64,000 bases of DNA from NCBI GenBank assembly GCA_963793465.1, contig CAWCAJ010000010.1:62001-126000 (forward strand), read 5' to 3'. This document shows positions 20,653 through 30,401 of this stretch, one piece after another. This stretch comes from CAJQPP01 sp963793465. GTDB taxonomy: Bacteria > Planctomycetota > Planctomycetia > Pirellulales > Pirellulaceae. The first letter of the stretch is position 1, and each line of letters starts with the position of its first letter. The translations under genes were made by a program, and so were the position numbers. Under the pieces are notes generated by a model. That model did no database searches and was not told the DNA's origin. It worked only from the letters and a program-made list of their open reading frames with translations.

Positions 20653-21957
20653 ATGACTGAATCTACAAAAACAGAAGTTGGCAGCTATTTCATTTCCAAC
20701 TATCCCCCGTTTTCCCAGTGGAAGCAGGAGCATGTGCAACTGGCCTGGGATGCCATGGCGGCCCCACCCGCGGACGTACCTTTGGGGCTGTATTTGCATA
20801 TTCCGTTCTGCCGGAAACGTTGCAAATTCTGCTACTTCAAGGTGTTCACGGACGTCAATGCCAAGGAGATCGAGCATTACGTATCGGCCTTGTGCCGGGA
20901 AATCGAACTGGTCAGTCAACAACCGGTGATGGGTGGGCGACCCTTTCGCTTTGTGTATTTCGGAGGCGGTACGCCCTCCTATCTGAGCGCCAGGCAATTG
21001 ACTTCGCTGGTGGATCGCCTGCGTGCCAACATCAACTGGGATCGGGCGGAAGAGGTCACCTTTGAATGTGAGCCGGGTACCTTGCAGGAATCCAAGGTGC
21101 ATCGACTGCGGGAACTCGGAATCACGCGACTCAGTCTGGGTGTGGAGAATTTTACGGATGAGATTCTGGAAGAGAATGGTCGGGCTCATCTTTCCAAGGA
21201 AGTCTATCGCGCCTGGGACTGGATCCAGGCCGCCGATTTCCCGAACGTCAATATTGACTTGATCTCCGGGATGGTCGGGGAGTCCTGGGACAACTGGAAA
21301 TACAACATCCAAAAGACGATCGAATTTTCACCGGACAGCGTCACGATCTATCAGATGGAATTGCCGTTCAACACGGTGTATTCCAAGGACATCCTGGGGA
21401 ACAAGATCGAAACCCCGGTGGCCGACTGGAAGACCAAACGGGAATGGCTGAACTATGCCTACGATACGCTGATGGATGCCGGATATCACATCAGCAGCGG
21501 TTACACACTGGTCAAGGATCCGGACAAGGTGAACTTCAGTTACCGGGATAACCTGTGGCAGGGCTCGGACCTGCTGGCCACGGGCATTGCCAGTTTCGGT
21601 CATGTCTCCGGTGTGCACTACCAGAACAAGGCGGACATGAACGAATACAAGAGCGACCTGCTGGATCACGGCAAGCTGCCATTGGGTCGAGCCATGCGGC
21701 CCACGTCACACCAATTGCTGGTGCGGGAGATGATTCTGTTGTTGAAAAAGGGCTATCTGGACCGGTCCTACTTTCAGGACAAGTTTGACGTCGATATCGT
21801 TGACCATTGGCGGGCAGCCTGGCAGCAACACGTGGAGGATGGCTACGCCGTCATCCATGAAGATCGCATCCAGTTGACGCGGGCAGGACTGCTGCGTGTG
21901 GACGCCTTGCTGCCGGTCTTTTTCGAACCGGAGCACCAGGGCGTTCGTTACACATAG
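20653..21957 (+). CDS. HemN/HemW-like radical SAM protein (coproporphyrinogen III oxidase-like)
   Basis: A 434-aa radical SAM enzyme with the HemN/HemW layout. LYLHIPFCRKRCKFCYFKVF near residue 50 carries the CxxxCxxC cluster motif, followed by FVYFGGGTPSYLS (SAM-binding GGGTP), FECEPGTLQESK and LGVENFTDEILEENGR. A C-terminal HemN-like domain follows (PTSHQLLVREMILLLKKGYL). It differs from genuine HemN in lacking an obvious N-terminal coproporphyrinogen-binding lip, and planctomycete members with this CYFK variant are annotated only by homology. It is separated by 8 bp from a GcvH-like lipoyl protein, suggesting that the two work together. Reaction unknown. Confidence 0.85.
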   Translation: MTESTKTEVGSYFISNYPPFSQWKQEHVQLAWDAMAAPPADVPLGLYLHIPFCRKRCKFCYFKVFTDVNAKEIEHYVSALCREIELVSQQPVMGGRPFRFVYFGGGTPSYLSARQLTSLVDRLRANINWDRAEEVTFECEPGTLQESKVHRLRELGITRLSLGVENFTDEILEENGRAHLSKEVYRAWDWIQAADFPNVNIDLISGMVGESWDNWKYNIQKTIEFSPDSVTIYQMELPFNTVYSKDILGNKIETPVADWKTKREWLNYAYDTLMDAGYHISSGYTLVKDPDKVNFSYRDNLWQGSDLLATGIASFGHVSGVHYQNKADMNEYKSDLLDHGKLPLGRAMRPTSHQLLVREMILLLKKGYLDRSYFQDKFDVDIVDHWRAAWQQHVEDGYAVIHEDRIQLTRAGLLRVDALLPVFFEPEHQGVRYT

Positions 21958-21965
21958 GCCACTCC

Positions 21966-22421
21966 ATGCCTGACTCGACCTTCATGATGGGGGAGTTCGC
22001 CGCCGAGTTCCCCGACGACCGCCACTACGCCGACAATCACATGTGGGCTTTGGATCAGGGCGCCGGGTGTCTTCGCTTTGGTTTCACGGCATACGCGGTG
22101 CGGCTTCTGCAAGACGTCTATTTCCTGGATTGGCTGGTGGAAGCCCCGGCATCGTTGGGACTGCGGCAGGAAATGGGATCCATCGAAAGCAAAAAAGCCG
22201 AAAGTGCCTTGTATGCTCCCGTAGCCGGGGAACTGTTGCGATTCAACGAGCAACTGATGGCCGACCCTTCGGCCATCAACGTCGACAAATATGGAACGGG
22301 CTGGCTGTTCGAGATGCAATCTGCGGAACCCGCGTTGCTCAGCGTGGATCAGTACGTGGATTTGCTGGCCGATGTCTGGGAGAAGACACAACGCACGATC
22401 AAGGGTCAAATGAACCAGTGA
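21966..22421 (+). CDS. GcvH-like lipoyl-carrier protein
   Basis: A 151-aa protein resembling glycine cleavage H protein. It has the FTAYAVRLLQDVYFLDW strand region, the lipoyl-lysine segment GSIESKKAESALYAPVAGE (lysine within SKKAES near residue 70) and the H-protein terminus INVDKYGTGWLFEMQSAEP. No glycine cleavage P, T or L gene is in the window, and the neighbours are a radical SAM enzyme and a ferredoxin-like protein. A carrier role in another pathway, as for the GcvH-like proteins of sulfur metabolism, is therefore plausible but unproven. It lies 8 bp after the radical SAM gene. Confidence 0.85.
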   Translation: MPDSTFMMGEFAAEFPDDRHYADNHMWALDQGAGCLRFGFTAYAVRLLQDVYFLDWLVEAPASLGLRQEMGSIESKKAESALYAPVAGELLRFNEQLMADPSAINVDKYGTGWLFEMQSAEPALLSVDQYVDLLADVWEKTQRTIKGQMNQ

Positions 22422-22765
22422 GGCGGGTTCGCCTGTTGCCGCTGGGAGCAAGGCAACGCCGACGATCTACCCCAGGTACCCGACCCGGGCTAAAAATCGA
22501 CCCGGGCTAAAAACCGACCCGGGCCAAAAAATCGACCAGCCAATGGACGGACCATCCGGGAACGGTGGGATCGGGCACCCTGAGGCCATCAATTTGCCGC
22601 CGCCGTTGCCGGGTTTTTGTTACACTGGTTCCAGTTGCTACGTCAGCGCCGCTTGGCGGTACCACTTTGGCGGCACCTTTGGCGACCAAAAAGGTTCAGC
22701 CCCGGACCGCCGCCAAACACCACACGCTGCAATGCCCGAAACCCTGTCTCCTACTCCCAGTTCGC
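22422..22765. other. Spacer between the GcvH-like and ferredoxin genes, with a 17-bp tandem repeat
   Basis: About 340 bp. The unit CGACCCGGGCTAAAAAT occurs at 22481 and 22498 with a third, 18-bp copy at 22515-22532. A candidate -35/-10 region near 22610-22640 (GTTACACT) is too weak to call. An open frame extends upstream of the ferredoxin start but lacks coding character. Confidence 0.5.
22481..22536. repeat. Tandem repeat, three copies of a 17-bp unit
   Basis: Copies at 22481-22497, 22498-22514 and 22515-22532, each with the palindromic core CCCGGG followed by an A run. It lies in the spacer after the GcvH-like gene. Confidence 0.9.
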
Positions 22766-23866
22766 ATGGCAAAACGCATATCCATTATCCTCTCGCAGGG
22801 CCAAAGCAATAATCCCTCCAAACGTCGGTTGGAGGAAGATATTATTGCCGGCTTGATGTTTGAGCCAGGATTTGAGGTTACCGTGATCCCGCATTTGTAC
22901 GACCTGAAGGCGGACAGCACGGGCATGCTGGCGTTGAAAGGCATCACGGGCGACATGATTGTGGTCAGCTGGATGTTTGAACGGGCTGCTCACTGGATTC
23001 TGGATCGCAACCAGATCAGTGGGCACGTAGGGACCACTTTGTTGGTCAACGACGACGAAGACGACGAGGAAGAAGAGCTGGAAGAGCAGGAGGAAAAGCC
23101 GCGGGTGGCCGATCAGCGGCAGGTGCTCAATCGCCGCATTTACTGTTTTGATTTGAAGATCAGCAATAAGGCTGGGGAATATATCGAAGAGGCCAAACGG
23201 ATTCTGGCAGAACTCAGCGTACCGGTGGTCAGCCTGGGGCTGAACGGGTCCTCACCGGGACCGACGGTTGCCCAGCAACAACGCTTCGAAAATCCTACCA
23301 ATTCAACCAGCCTTTCCCGCAATGGCAATGGGCTGCAAACTTCGACGCCTCTGGCGGATGACACTACCGAAGCAAGCCCGGAACCCCAGGTAACACGGAT
23401 CGAAGAGCGGGCGGCTCGCCGCTGGTATCCGGTGATTGACTATAGTCGCTGCACGAATTGCCTGGAGTGCATCGATTTCTGCCTGTTTGGCGTGTACGGC
23501 GTGGATCGCATTGACACCATCCTGGTGGAACAACCCGACAACTGCCGCAAAGGTTGTCCGGCCTGCAGCCGTGTTTGCCCGGAAAACGCCATCATCTTCC
23601 CGCAGCACAAGACGCCGGTGATTGCCGGTTCCGCAGAATTGGGAGCCAATCTGAAGATTGACCTCTCGCAGCTTTTCGGCGCGCCGGATAAAGGCAAGTC
23701 GGCTGTCGAAGTGGCGGCCGACGAGCGCGACCAGCAACTGGCACTGGCCGGGCGGCAAACCGTGGGTATGCAAGGGTTGGATATTCGCCAGCCCAAGCAC
23801 AAACGCAACCGCCAACGTGATCCGCTGGACGATCTGGTCGACCAGTTGGACCAGTTCGATCTGTAG
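22766..23866 (+). CDS. Ferredoxin-like iron-sulfur protein with N-terminal domain
   Basis: A 366-aa protein started at 22766 (MAKRISIILSQGQSNNPSKR). The N-terminal ~180 residues form an alpha/beta domain I do not recognise (VSWMFERAAHWILDRNQ), interrupted by an acidic stretch (DDEDDEEEELEEQEEKP). The C-terminal half has a cysteine-rich ferredoxin region from about residue 228: DYSRCTNCLECIDFCLFGVY (one CxxCxxCxxxC) and NCRKGCPACSRVCPENAIIF (CxxxCPxCxxxCP). This predicts two 4Fe-4S clusters and an electron-transfer role, probably cytoplasmic. Orientation and position make it the likely redox partner of the radical SAM/GcvH-like pair, although the 344-bp gap means it may have its own promoter. 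Confidence 0.8.
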   Translation: MAKRISIILSQGQSNNPSKRRLEEDIIAGLMFEPGFEVTVIPHLYDLKADSTGMLALKGITGDMIVVSWMFERAAHWILDRNQISGHVGTTLLVNDDEDDEEEELEEQEEKPRVADQRQVLNRRIYCFDLKISNKAGEYIEEAKRILAELSVPVVSLGLNGSSPGPTVAQQQRFENPTNSTSLSRNGNGLQTSTPLADDTTEASPEPQVTRIEERAARRWYPVIDYSRCTNCLECIDFCLFGVYGVDRIDTILVEQPDNCRKGCPACSRVCPENAIIFPQHKTPVIAGSAELGANLKIDLSQLFGAPDKGKSAVEVAADERDQQLALAGRQTVGMQGLDIRQPKHKRNRQRDPLDDLVDQLDQFDL

Positions 23867-23880
23867 GGTCCCGGTGGGCC

Positions 23881-23960
23881 CCAATCCTCCGCCCATTCGA
23901 ATCCTCCGCCCATTCGATCCGTCTGCCCATCGATCCTGCCCATCGAATCCGTCTGCCTGT
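23881..23960. repeat. Degenerate direct repeats after the ferredoxin gene
   Basis: Four to five imperfect copies of a GCCCATTCGAATCCTCC-like unit, with variants such as GCCCATCGAATCCGTCT. The copies begin about 14 bp after the stop codon. Function unknown. Confidence 0.75.
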
Positions 23961-24162
23961 CCTGGGCGCCCCCGAGCGGGTGGGACGACCGATCAGGGCT
24001 TTGTGCCAGCCGCAACGGGTTCACCTTCCCGGCGATAAACTGTTTCAGTGCGGACTCTCCCCGAATGACTGCTCCAAAAAAAACTGGAAATCATGGTGGA
24101 TGCTTCCCCTCCGCCGGCAGTATTCCAATCAGTGAGTCAATTCAGGTAAATGGGAGTTCAAA

Positions 24163-24927
24163 ATGAAACGCTGGCTGATACTGGGATACGGGGCGTTTGC
24201 CTACTTGATGTTTTTGGGTGTTTTTGTGTATGCCATGGCCTTTATCGGCAACTTCCTGGTCCCGGTTTCGCTGGATTCCCCAGCGACCCGACCGCTGGGG
24301 ACGGCCATCCTGATCGACTTGACGCTGCTCGGTCTGTTTGCGGTGCAGCATAGTTTGATGGCGCGGCCCTTTTTCAAACAGTGGATTCAGCGGTTCATTC
24401 CGGGGGTGGCCGAGCGATCGACGTATGTATTGGCCAGCAACCTGGCAATGATCTGTCTGTTCGTCTTCTGGCAACCGCTGGGTCCGGAGATTTGGCGATG
24501 CACTCAACCGTTCGCCGTGGCAGCCACCTACGCCATGTACTTTTCGGGCTGGGCCCTGGTGTTGCTATCGACCTGCATGATCAACCATTTCGACCTGTTC
24601 GGCTTGCGTCACGTATGGCTGGAATTTCGGGGCCGGCCGTATACGGCCATCAAGTTCCAGACGCCGGGCTTTTACAAATACATCCGGCATCCCTTGTACG
24701 TGGGATGGCTGACGGTCTTCTGGTTTACGCCGATCATGTCTGCAGGTCATCTGTTATTTGCCGTCGGTTGTACGGTCTACATCTTGTTGGCCATTCGCTG
24801 GGAAGAGCGAGATTTGATCGACGCCCTGGGCGTGGACTACACACGCTATCGAAATGAAGTGCCGATGTTCGTGCCGCGACTGGCTTCCGGGTTGAATGAG
24901 AGCGGTGTCCATCCATCCCGGCGTTGA
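24163..24927 (+). CDS. mddA: Methanethiol S-methyltransferase (MddA-like integral membrane methyltransferase)
   Basis: A 254-aa membrane protein with about six hydrophobic segments (first: WLILGYGAFAYLMFLGVFVY). Family landmarks: FAVQHSLMARPFFKQW, RSTYVLASNLAMICLF, LLSTCMINHFDLFGLRHVW and the NnrU/isoprenylcysteine methyltransferase C-terminal motif YIRHPLYVGWLTVFWFTP, followed by YILLAIRWEERDLIDALG. This pattern matches MddA, which methylates methanethiol to dimethylsulfide using SAM at the membrane. A GGGAG lies 7 nt before the ATG. It is monocistronic as far as can be seen. Another NnrU/ICMT-like methyltransferase is the alternative. Confidence 0.85.
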   Translation: MKRWLILGYGAFAYLMFLGVFVYAMAFIGNFLVPVSLDSPATRPLGTAILIDLTLLGLFAVQHSLMARPFFKQWIQRFIPGVAERSTYVLASNLAMICLFVFWQPLGPEIWRCTQPFAVAATYAMYFSGWALVLLSTCMINHFDLFGLRHVWLEFRGRPYTAIKFQTPGFYKYIRHPLYVGWLTVFWFTPIMSAGHLLFAVGCTVYILLAIRWEERDLIDALGVDYTRYRNEVPMFVPRLASGLNESGVHPSRR

Positions 24928-25031
24928 AAACCCCGGGGCGGCTCGAAAACTTTTCTCCGCCCTGATTGGCGGCTAAGATGGCGTCATGGTTGGTATGTGT
25001 CGAGTTTCCAATTCCTTTCCCCGGTGCCGCA

Positions 25032-25688
25032 ATGGTTCCCTTTGAGGATACATCAGTTTTGCAGCAACAGGTCCTGGACGGGAACGTCGACGAAGCCGTC
25101 GGCCAGTTGATGCAAAAGTACCAGGATCGGCTGCAGCGAATTGTCGCTTTTCGCATGGATAGGCGATTGAAAGCCCGCGTCGATGCCAGTGATATCGTGC
25201 AGGAAACCTTCTTTGAAGCCATTCGAAGGCTGGATGACTACAGGGCCTGTGCGGACAGGATGAGTTTTTTTCTGTGGCTGCGGTTCCTGGTATTGCAAAA
25301 GCTCTGTCAAGCGCACCGACATCATTTGGGAGTAGCTGCCCGGGACGCCGCCCGGGATGTGCCGATCTATGGACGGGGCGCGCCACAAGCCACTTCGATG
25401 GTGCTGGCCGCCCAGTTGCTGGGCAATCGCACCAGCCCCAGCATGGCCGCTGAACGCAACGAGCGGAGGCAGAAACTGGAGCAGGCCCTGGGTGAGATGG
25501 ATGAAGTGGACCGCGAAGTCCTGGCCCTGCGGCATTTCGAACAGTTAAGCAACAGCGAGACGGCACGCTTGCTGGATCTCGCAGAAACCGCGGCCAGCAA
25601 TCGCTACGTCCGGGCCTTGAAGCGACTGAAGTCGATGATGCAACGATTGCAGGACCCGCAGGATGGGGAGGGCGTTCCCGCACCATGA
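25032..25688 (+). CDS. ECF-type RNA polymerase sigma factor
   Basis: A 218-aa sigma-70 family protein with an ECF layout: region 2 (LMQKYQDRLQRIVAFRMD, VDASDIVQETFFEAIRRLDD) and region 4 (LGEMDEVDREVLALRHFEQL, SNSETARLLDLAETAASNRY). The start at 25032 (MVPFEDTSVLQQQVLDG) is chosen over 24966 for domain fit. Its stop overlaps the ATG of the Ser/Thr kinase by 4 bp. In planctomycetes, ECF sigma factors with adjacent kinase-WD40 proteins are common; by analogy the kinase may regulate this sigma factor, for example by phosphorylation. No target promoter is identifiable in the window. Confidence 0.9.
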   Translation: MVPFEDTSVLQQQVLDGNVDEAVGQLMQKYQDRLQRIVAFRMDRRLKARVDASDIVQETFFEAIRRLDDYRACADRMSFFLWLRFLVLQKLCQAHRHHLGVAARDAARDVPIYGRGAPQATSMVLAAQLLGNRTSPSMAAERNERRQKLEQALGEMDEVDREVLALRHFEQLSNSETARLLDLAETAASNRYVRALKRLKSMMQRLQDPQDGEGVPAP

Positions 25689-28600
25689 AGGCACCCAGCG
25701 GATCGGAATCACCGGAGTTTGACCAGATAGCCCAGCAGTTTCTGGAACGACTGCGCGACGGGGAACATCCCTCATTGGCCGAATACAAGACGGCTTACCC
25801 CCATCTGTCCCGCGAAATTGACGAGTTGTTTCCCATGCTATGTGAGCTGGAACATCACCTGGAAGCATCGTTTCCCACACTCGAACCGATGCAGGGGGAG
25901 AGCATACCCCGCAAACTGGGCAAGTACGAAATCGTGCGGGAAATAGGGCGAGGCGGCATGGGGGTCGTTTACGAAGCACGGCATGAGGTCATGCAGCGAC
26001 GCGTGGCGTTGAAAGTCCTGCCGCACTCGTTTGGCCAACGACAACCGTTCCTGGACCGCTTCATGCGGGAAGCCCGATCGGCAGGTAAACTGCACCACAC
26101 CAACATTGTTCCGGTCTTTGAAATCGGAAACGACAACGGGACCTACTTCTATGCGATGCAGTACATCCACGGTCAGAACCTGGACGTCGTGATTGACGAG
26201 CTGCGACGTTTGTCGCTCGATGCGTTGGGTCAGGAAAGCGACGGCCCGCCCATGCTCAAAACGGATATTCGAACCGATTTGGCGGTTACCCTGTTGCGAG
26301 ATGGCACCCTGGCAGACATGGCGGCCGATTCGGATCGGTCAGCATCCGTCGCGCTGACCCCGGTGGCAGCCGGGAGCGTCCCGGAGCCACCTGACCGCTT
26401 GAAACTCAACGAATCCTCGGAGTGGTCGCGGGTCGGCGAGTCGCGAGATTCCTATTTTCGACGAGTAGCTCGAGTCGGTATCCAGATTGCTGAAGCCCTG
26501 GCGTTTGCCCACGAACATGGATTATTGCACCGTGACATCAAGCCCTCGAACTTGATTCTGGATACCAACGGCGTGGTCTGGATTACCGATTTCGGGTTGG
26601 CCAAGGTTGATGGTGACCACCTGACGCATACGGGCGACATCGTGGGTACCTTGCGTTACATGGCCCCGGAACGATTCCAGGGTCGGGCCGATGGTCGCAG
26701 CGACTTGTACAGCCTGGGTTTAACGTTGTATGAACTGTGCACATTGAAATTCGCATTCGATGCCCCGGATCGGGCCGCGTTGATGCAGCAAGTGATCCAC
26801 CAGGCACCCACCTCGCTGCGTCGGGTTCGCCCGGAAATTCCCCGGGATCTGGAAACGGTGATTGTCAAGGCAATGGCCAGGGACCCAGACTCGCGTTATC
26901 AGGATGCCGGTCAGATGGCTGCCGATTTGCGGCGCTTTGTTACTGGTAAACCCGTCTTGGCCCGTCGGGCTTCCATCCCGGAAAGAGTTTGGCGTTGGAG
27001 CAAACGCCATCCCTCTTATGCCGCCCTGATCTGCAGTTTGGTTTTGTTGGGAGCCACGATCGTAGCCGGTTCCCTGTACTTTGGTTACAACGAGCAGCAG
27101 CATGCGCGAAGCCTGGGTGTCGAGATCGAAAAAGCACGTGCGGCGGAAAAGGAGGCCCGTCGGGCAAGCGACGCCGCCAAGGCGCATCTGTTTTGGCAAT
27201 ACTATCGTTCCGGGCAAGCCTTGCGGACACGCGGCACCGATGGCCAACGCCGCGAAAGCTTGCACGCATTGCAACAGGCCTACCATACGCTGCCGACGCT
27301 GTTGGATGCCGGGCTTTCAGAGGCCGGGAAACAAACACGCGAACTGGCGGTGAGAGCCCAGGCCATTGCCGCCCTGGCATTGTGGGACCTGACGGAGGAA
27401 AAAAACATTCCGGCCCGCCCCGGCGGGACGGATTCCATTGCCACCAGTTTTGCCGCCAACCGCTATTCCCGGGTCTCGCAAAGCGGGCAGGTGCGGATCC
27501 TGGACCTGGACACCGATCAGGAACTGGCCACGTTTCGGGCGCCCAACCAACAACGCGCCTGGGCGACGCGATTCAGTCCTGACGGCCGCTACTTCGCCGC
27601 CGTTCACCATGCCGAATTTCAGAATCACGAAGCGGTCATCTATGTCTGGGATGTAAGTCAGCGACGCTGTCTGTTGCAACTGGATCAAAACCTGGCAGGT
27701 GGGCAGTTCGCATTCTCGTCGGATAGCTCCAGACTGGCGGTCGCGGAGCATCGCGGGATCGCTTTTTATTCACTGGTCGACGGTGCGCGCAATTCACAGG
27801 GTGGATCTGGATCATGAACCGTCAGCATTGCAATTTGCTCAAGCAGACCAGCAGGTTGTTGTGGTCGCTGGAAAATCAGAACAGGCCCGGCGGATTCAGT
27901 TCCGAAGCGTCGAATCCGGAAAGTTGGTGAACGAAGTTGTAGCATCGTTTCCCGTTACCGTGATCGACTGGAACGAACAGCGTCAACAATTGGCAGCTGC
28001 TGGCGAACGTCTGTTGGCTGTTTGGCCCGCGGGAAATCTGCAAAGTCCACCCTTCGAAACCATCGCCCATGCATCCAGTGTCCGTCGCTTGGCGCTGAGG
28101 CCTCAGGGTGACCTGGTAGTCTCCTACGGCTGGGACAACTCGACGCGTGTTTTCGACCTGGTCACTCAACGTCAGGTATTGCAGCTTGATGCGCACCAGC
28201 TTTCCTTTTCAGGATTTTCGAACGATGGACAGCGGATTGCTTTGATTGCCCGCGACGGCAGTCGTGGTATATGGCGGCTCAGCGATTTCCGCGCGCTCAA
28301 GGTGCTGGCTAACGAACGGGTCGAGGGCACCCAGTTGCTGCACTTCTACCCGCCGGATTCGCGGATTGTGGGATGCATCGGGCCAGGCGGAATTGAATTC
28401 TGGAATCATGTCACCAATCAACGTCTGGGTTCGATTGCCTGCCAGGACGTCAGCGACTGGGCGTTTGCGGCGAGTGGTCAGTTCGTATACGTGGGCGGCC
28501 CGCAGGGCGTGCAACGCTGGTCGCTGGATTGGCATGCGGCACAACCCGCCCGCATGGTTGCTTCCCAGCCTCAGTTCCTTACGACCGCCGATACCCGACA

Positions 28601-29216
28601 ACTGCAAGTGAATGCCCGGCAGTCGGTGGCGGTGTTGCGATCCGATCATTCCGCCGAAATCGTTTCGTTGCAGGGAGCGCGTCTGGGCTGCATCGGGCCG
28701 CACCCCCGTCTGTCGATGGTGGCCGTCAGTCCCTGCGGTCGTTTTGCCGTCTCGGCTACCTGGAAGGGCCAGGGAGTCAAGCTTTGGGATTTGGGCAGTG
28801 GCCAATGCATCAAGGACCTGGCGCCCGACTGGGGTACCACCAAGATCGCCTTCAGTCCCGATGGCAATTTTCTGACGATGGTCTGCCAGGATGCCCGCCA
28901 GGTGTGGGAGGTGGCATCCTGGAAACCCGTCGTCCAACGCCCCCGGGCGGTGGTCGATGGTACCGAGGGCGCCGTTGCCTGGTCTCAGGACGGGCAGTGG
29001 ATTGCCTCTCAATACAATCTGAACCAGCCGCAACTATTTCGGGCGGACACGGGGGAAACGGTGGCGGTATTGGAACCCACCGATCCATTGCTGCTCTCGC
29101 ATATGGAATTCAGTGGCGACGATCGCTACCTTTCCGTCGCCTCACGAAACGGCGTGCATATTTGGGATATCGGGGGGATCCGCGAGAGGCTGGCGGAAAT
29201 GGGTATGGATTGGTGA
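25685..29216 (+). CDS. Ser/Thr protein kinase with C-terminal WD40 propeller (frameshifted as read)
   Basis: Membrane-anchored eukaryotic-type kinase. The kinase domain spans residues 75-420 with LGKYEIVREIGRGGMGVVY (glycine loop), VALKVLPHS (catalytic Lys), LLHRDIKPSNLIL (HRD loop), TDFGLAKVDGDHLTHTGD (DFG) and GTLRYMAPERF (activation segment). It has a long insert at 180-260. A membrane helix at about 450 (YAALICSLVLLGATIVAGSL) separates it from a WD40-type propeller. The first frame ends at 27817; the propeller continues in another frame (RVDLDHEPSALQFAQADQQ onward) to 29216. The break lies near 27785-27800, next to GCGCGC, and a one-base indel restores a single protein of about 1,176 aa. 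It overlaps the ECF sigma gene by 4 bp. Confidence 0.88.
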
Positions 29217-29257
29217 ATCGGATGGGTGGCACACGCTACATGCCCGTGCGACGCGCT

Positions 29258-30401
29258 CTAACGACTTCTCAAGGCCGGAACGATCTCTGTACGAGCCGCG
29301 TGTCAGCGCCGGGAACAGACCAGCGACCAAGCCCGTCACCAGGGCCACCCCCAAACCGCTGAAGGCCAGTTTGGGAGTCGCCGTGAATGCGATGGTCACC
29401 GCTTCCGCGCCCACGGCCAATCCGCCGAATTTCAAAACCAGCAGCGCGGCTCCCATGCCCGCCAGCCCACCCAGCAAGGCCAACAACAGGCTCTCGATCA
29501 TGATGATCCCGAAAACCTGTTGTCCGGAGTAACCGATGGTTTGCAGCACGGCATGTTCGCGGATGCGATCCTGTACCGACATCACCGTGGTGGTGGCCAC
29601 CAACGCCAACACCAGCATCACACACGCCAGTCCCAGGTAACTCGCCAAATCGATCATCTGGTTCAGATCACCCAGACTGCGTGCCTGAAACACTCCCTTG
29701 GGACGGGTGTCGGTTTCTACGGGTCCACCGCGAAAGGCGGCGTCGATTTGCTGGCAGACCTGTTCCGCGTTGACTCCCGGGTGCAGCAGGACTTCCAGCT
29801 GGGTGACGGTGCCGACCAGATTCATCCCTTTGCTGCGTTGCAGGAATTCCAGATGAGAGTAGATGTAATTCTCTTCGGCCGGGTCTTCCGCCGCAAAAAT
29901 TCCCGCCACCACGACATTCAGGCTTCCCATGGAAAACTTGTCGCCGGTGTTGATATTACGCCTTCGGGCGACAGCCCGACCCACGATGGCCGCGTCCTGG
30001 TTCCTGGTAAAATCGGTCCAGTCACCCGAGACCAGTTGAAAATCGCTTCGCGCCACTTTCAGTTTCCCGGGTGGCAGGCCATAGAATACGACAACGTCCA
30101 GGCTGGCTCGACAGTTATTTGTAAATACCTGGATGGGAACAACGTCGCGAACACCCTCCATTTGCATGACCTGCAGCGAATAGTCTTCGGGCAGGTGACT
30201 GGTGGCAGGACAGAACTTGTTGGCTTGAAAGGCGATTAACGATCCTTTGGCCTGCTGCCGCCTTTGCAGATCCTGCATACCTTCCTGCACCGAGCCGACC
30301 AGGCAGAACACAAAGAGACCCACGGCCGTTCCCAGCACCGTCAGTGCCGTTCTCAATCGGTGCCGCCACAGCGTCTTCAGGATATAGGGCAGAAATCTCA
30401 T
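29258..30401 (-). CDS. MacB-type ABC transporter permease (C-terminus frameshifted as read)
   Basis: FtsX/MacB-family permease: N-terminal membrane helix (RTALTVLGTAVGLFVFCLVG), a long periplasmic domain, and three C-terminal helices (YLGLACVMLVLALVATTTVM, FGIIMIESLLLALLGGLAGM, LAFSGLGVALVTGLVAGLFP). After LFPAL the read frame runs on to 29142 with no family resemblance and overlaps the convergent kinase gene. Shifting one base at about 29295-29300 gives the standard ending ARTEIVPALRSR and a stop at 29258-29260, just clear of the kinase, so I use that end. It is the last gene of an export operon with the ATPase (4-bp overlap), HlyD protein, lipoprotein and second permease. Substrate unknown. 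Confidence 0.88.

Noticed and set aside
28209..29033. A 274-codon minus-strand frame across the kinase propeller
   Set aside because: Shadow of the WD40 region; no family resemblance and no promoter or ribosome binding site.
29142..29257. Extended C-terminus of the ABC permease overlapping the kinase gene
   Set aside because: The extra residues do not resemble the family; a one-base shift gives the usual ARTEIVPALR ending and avoids the overlap.
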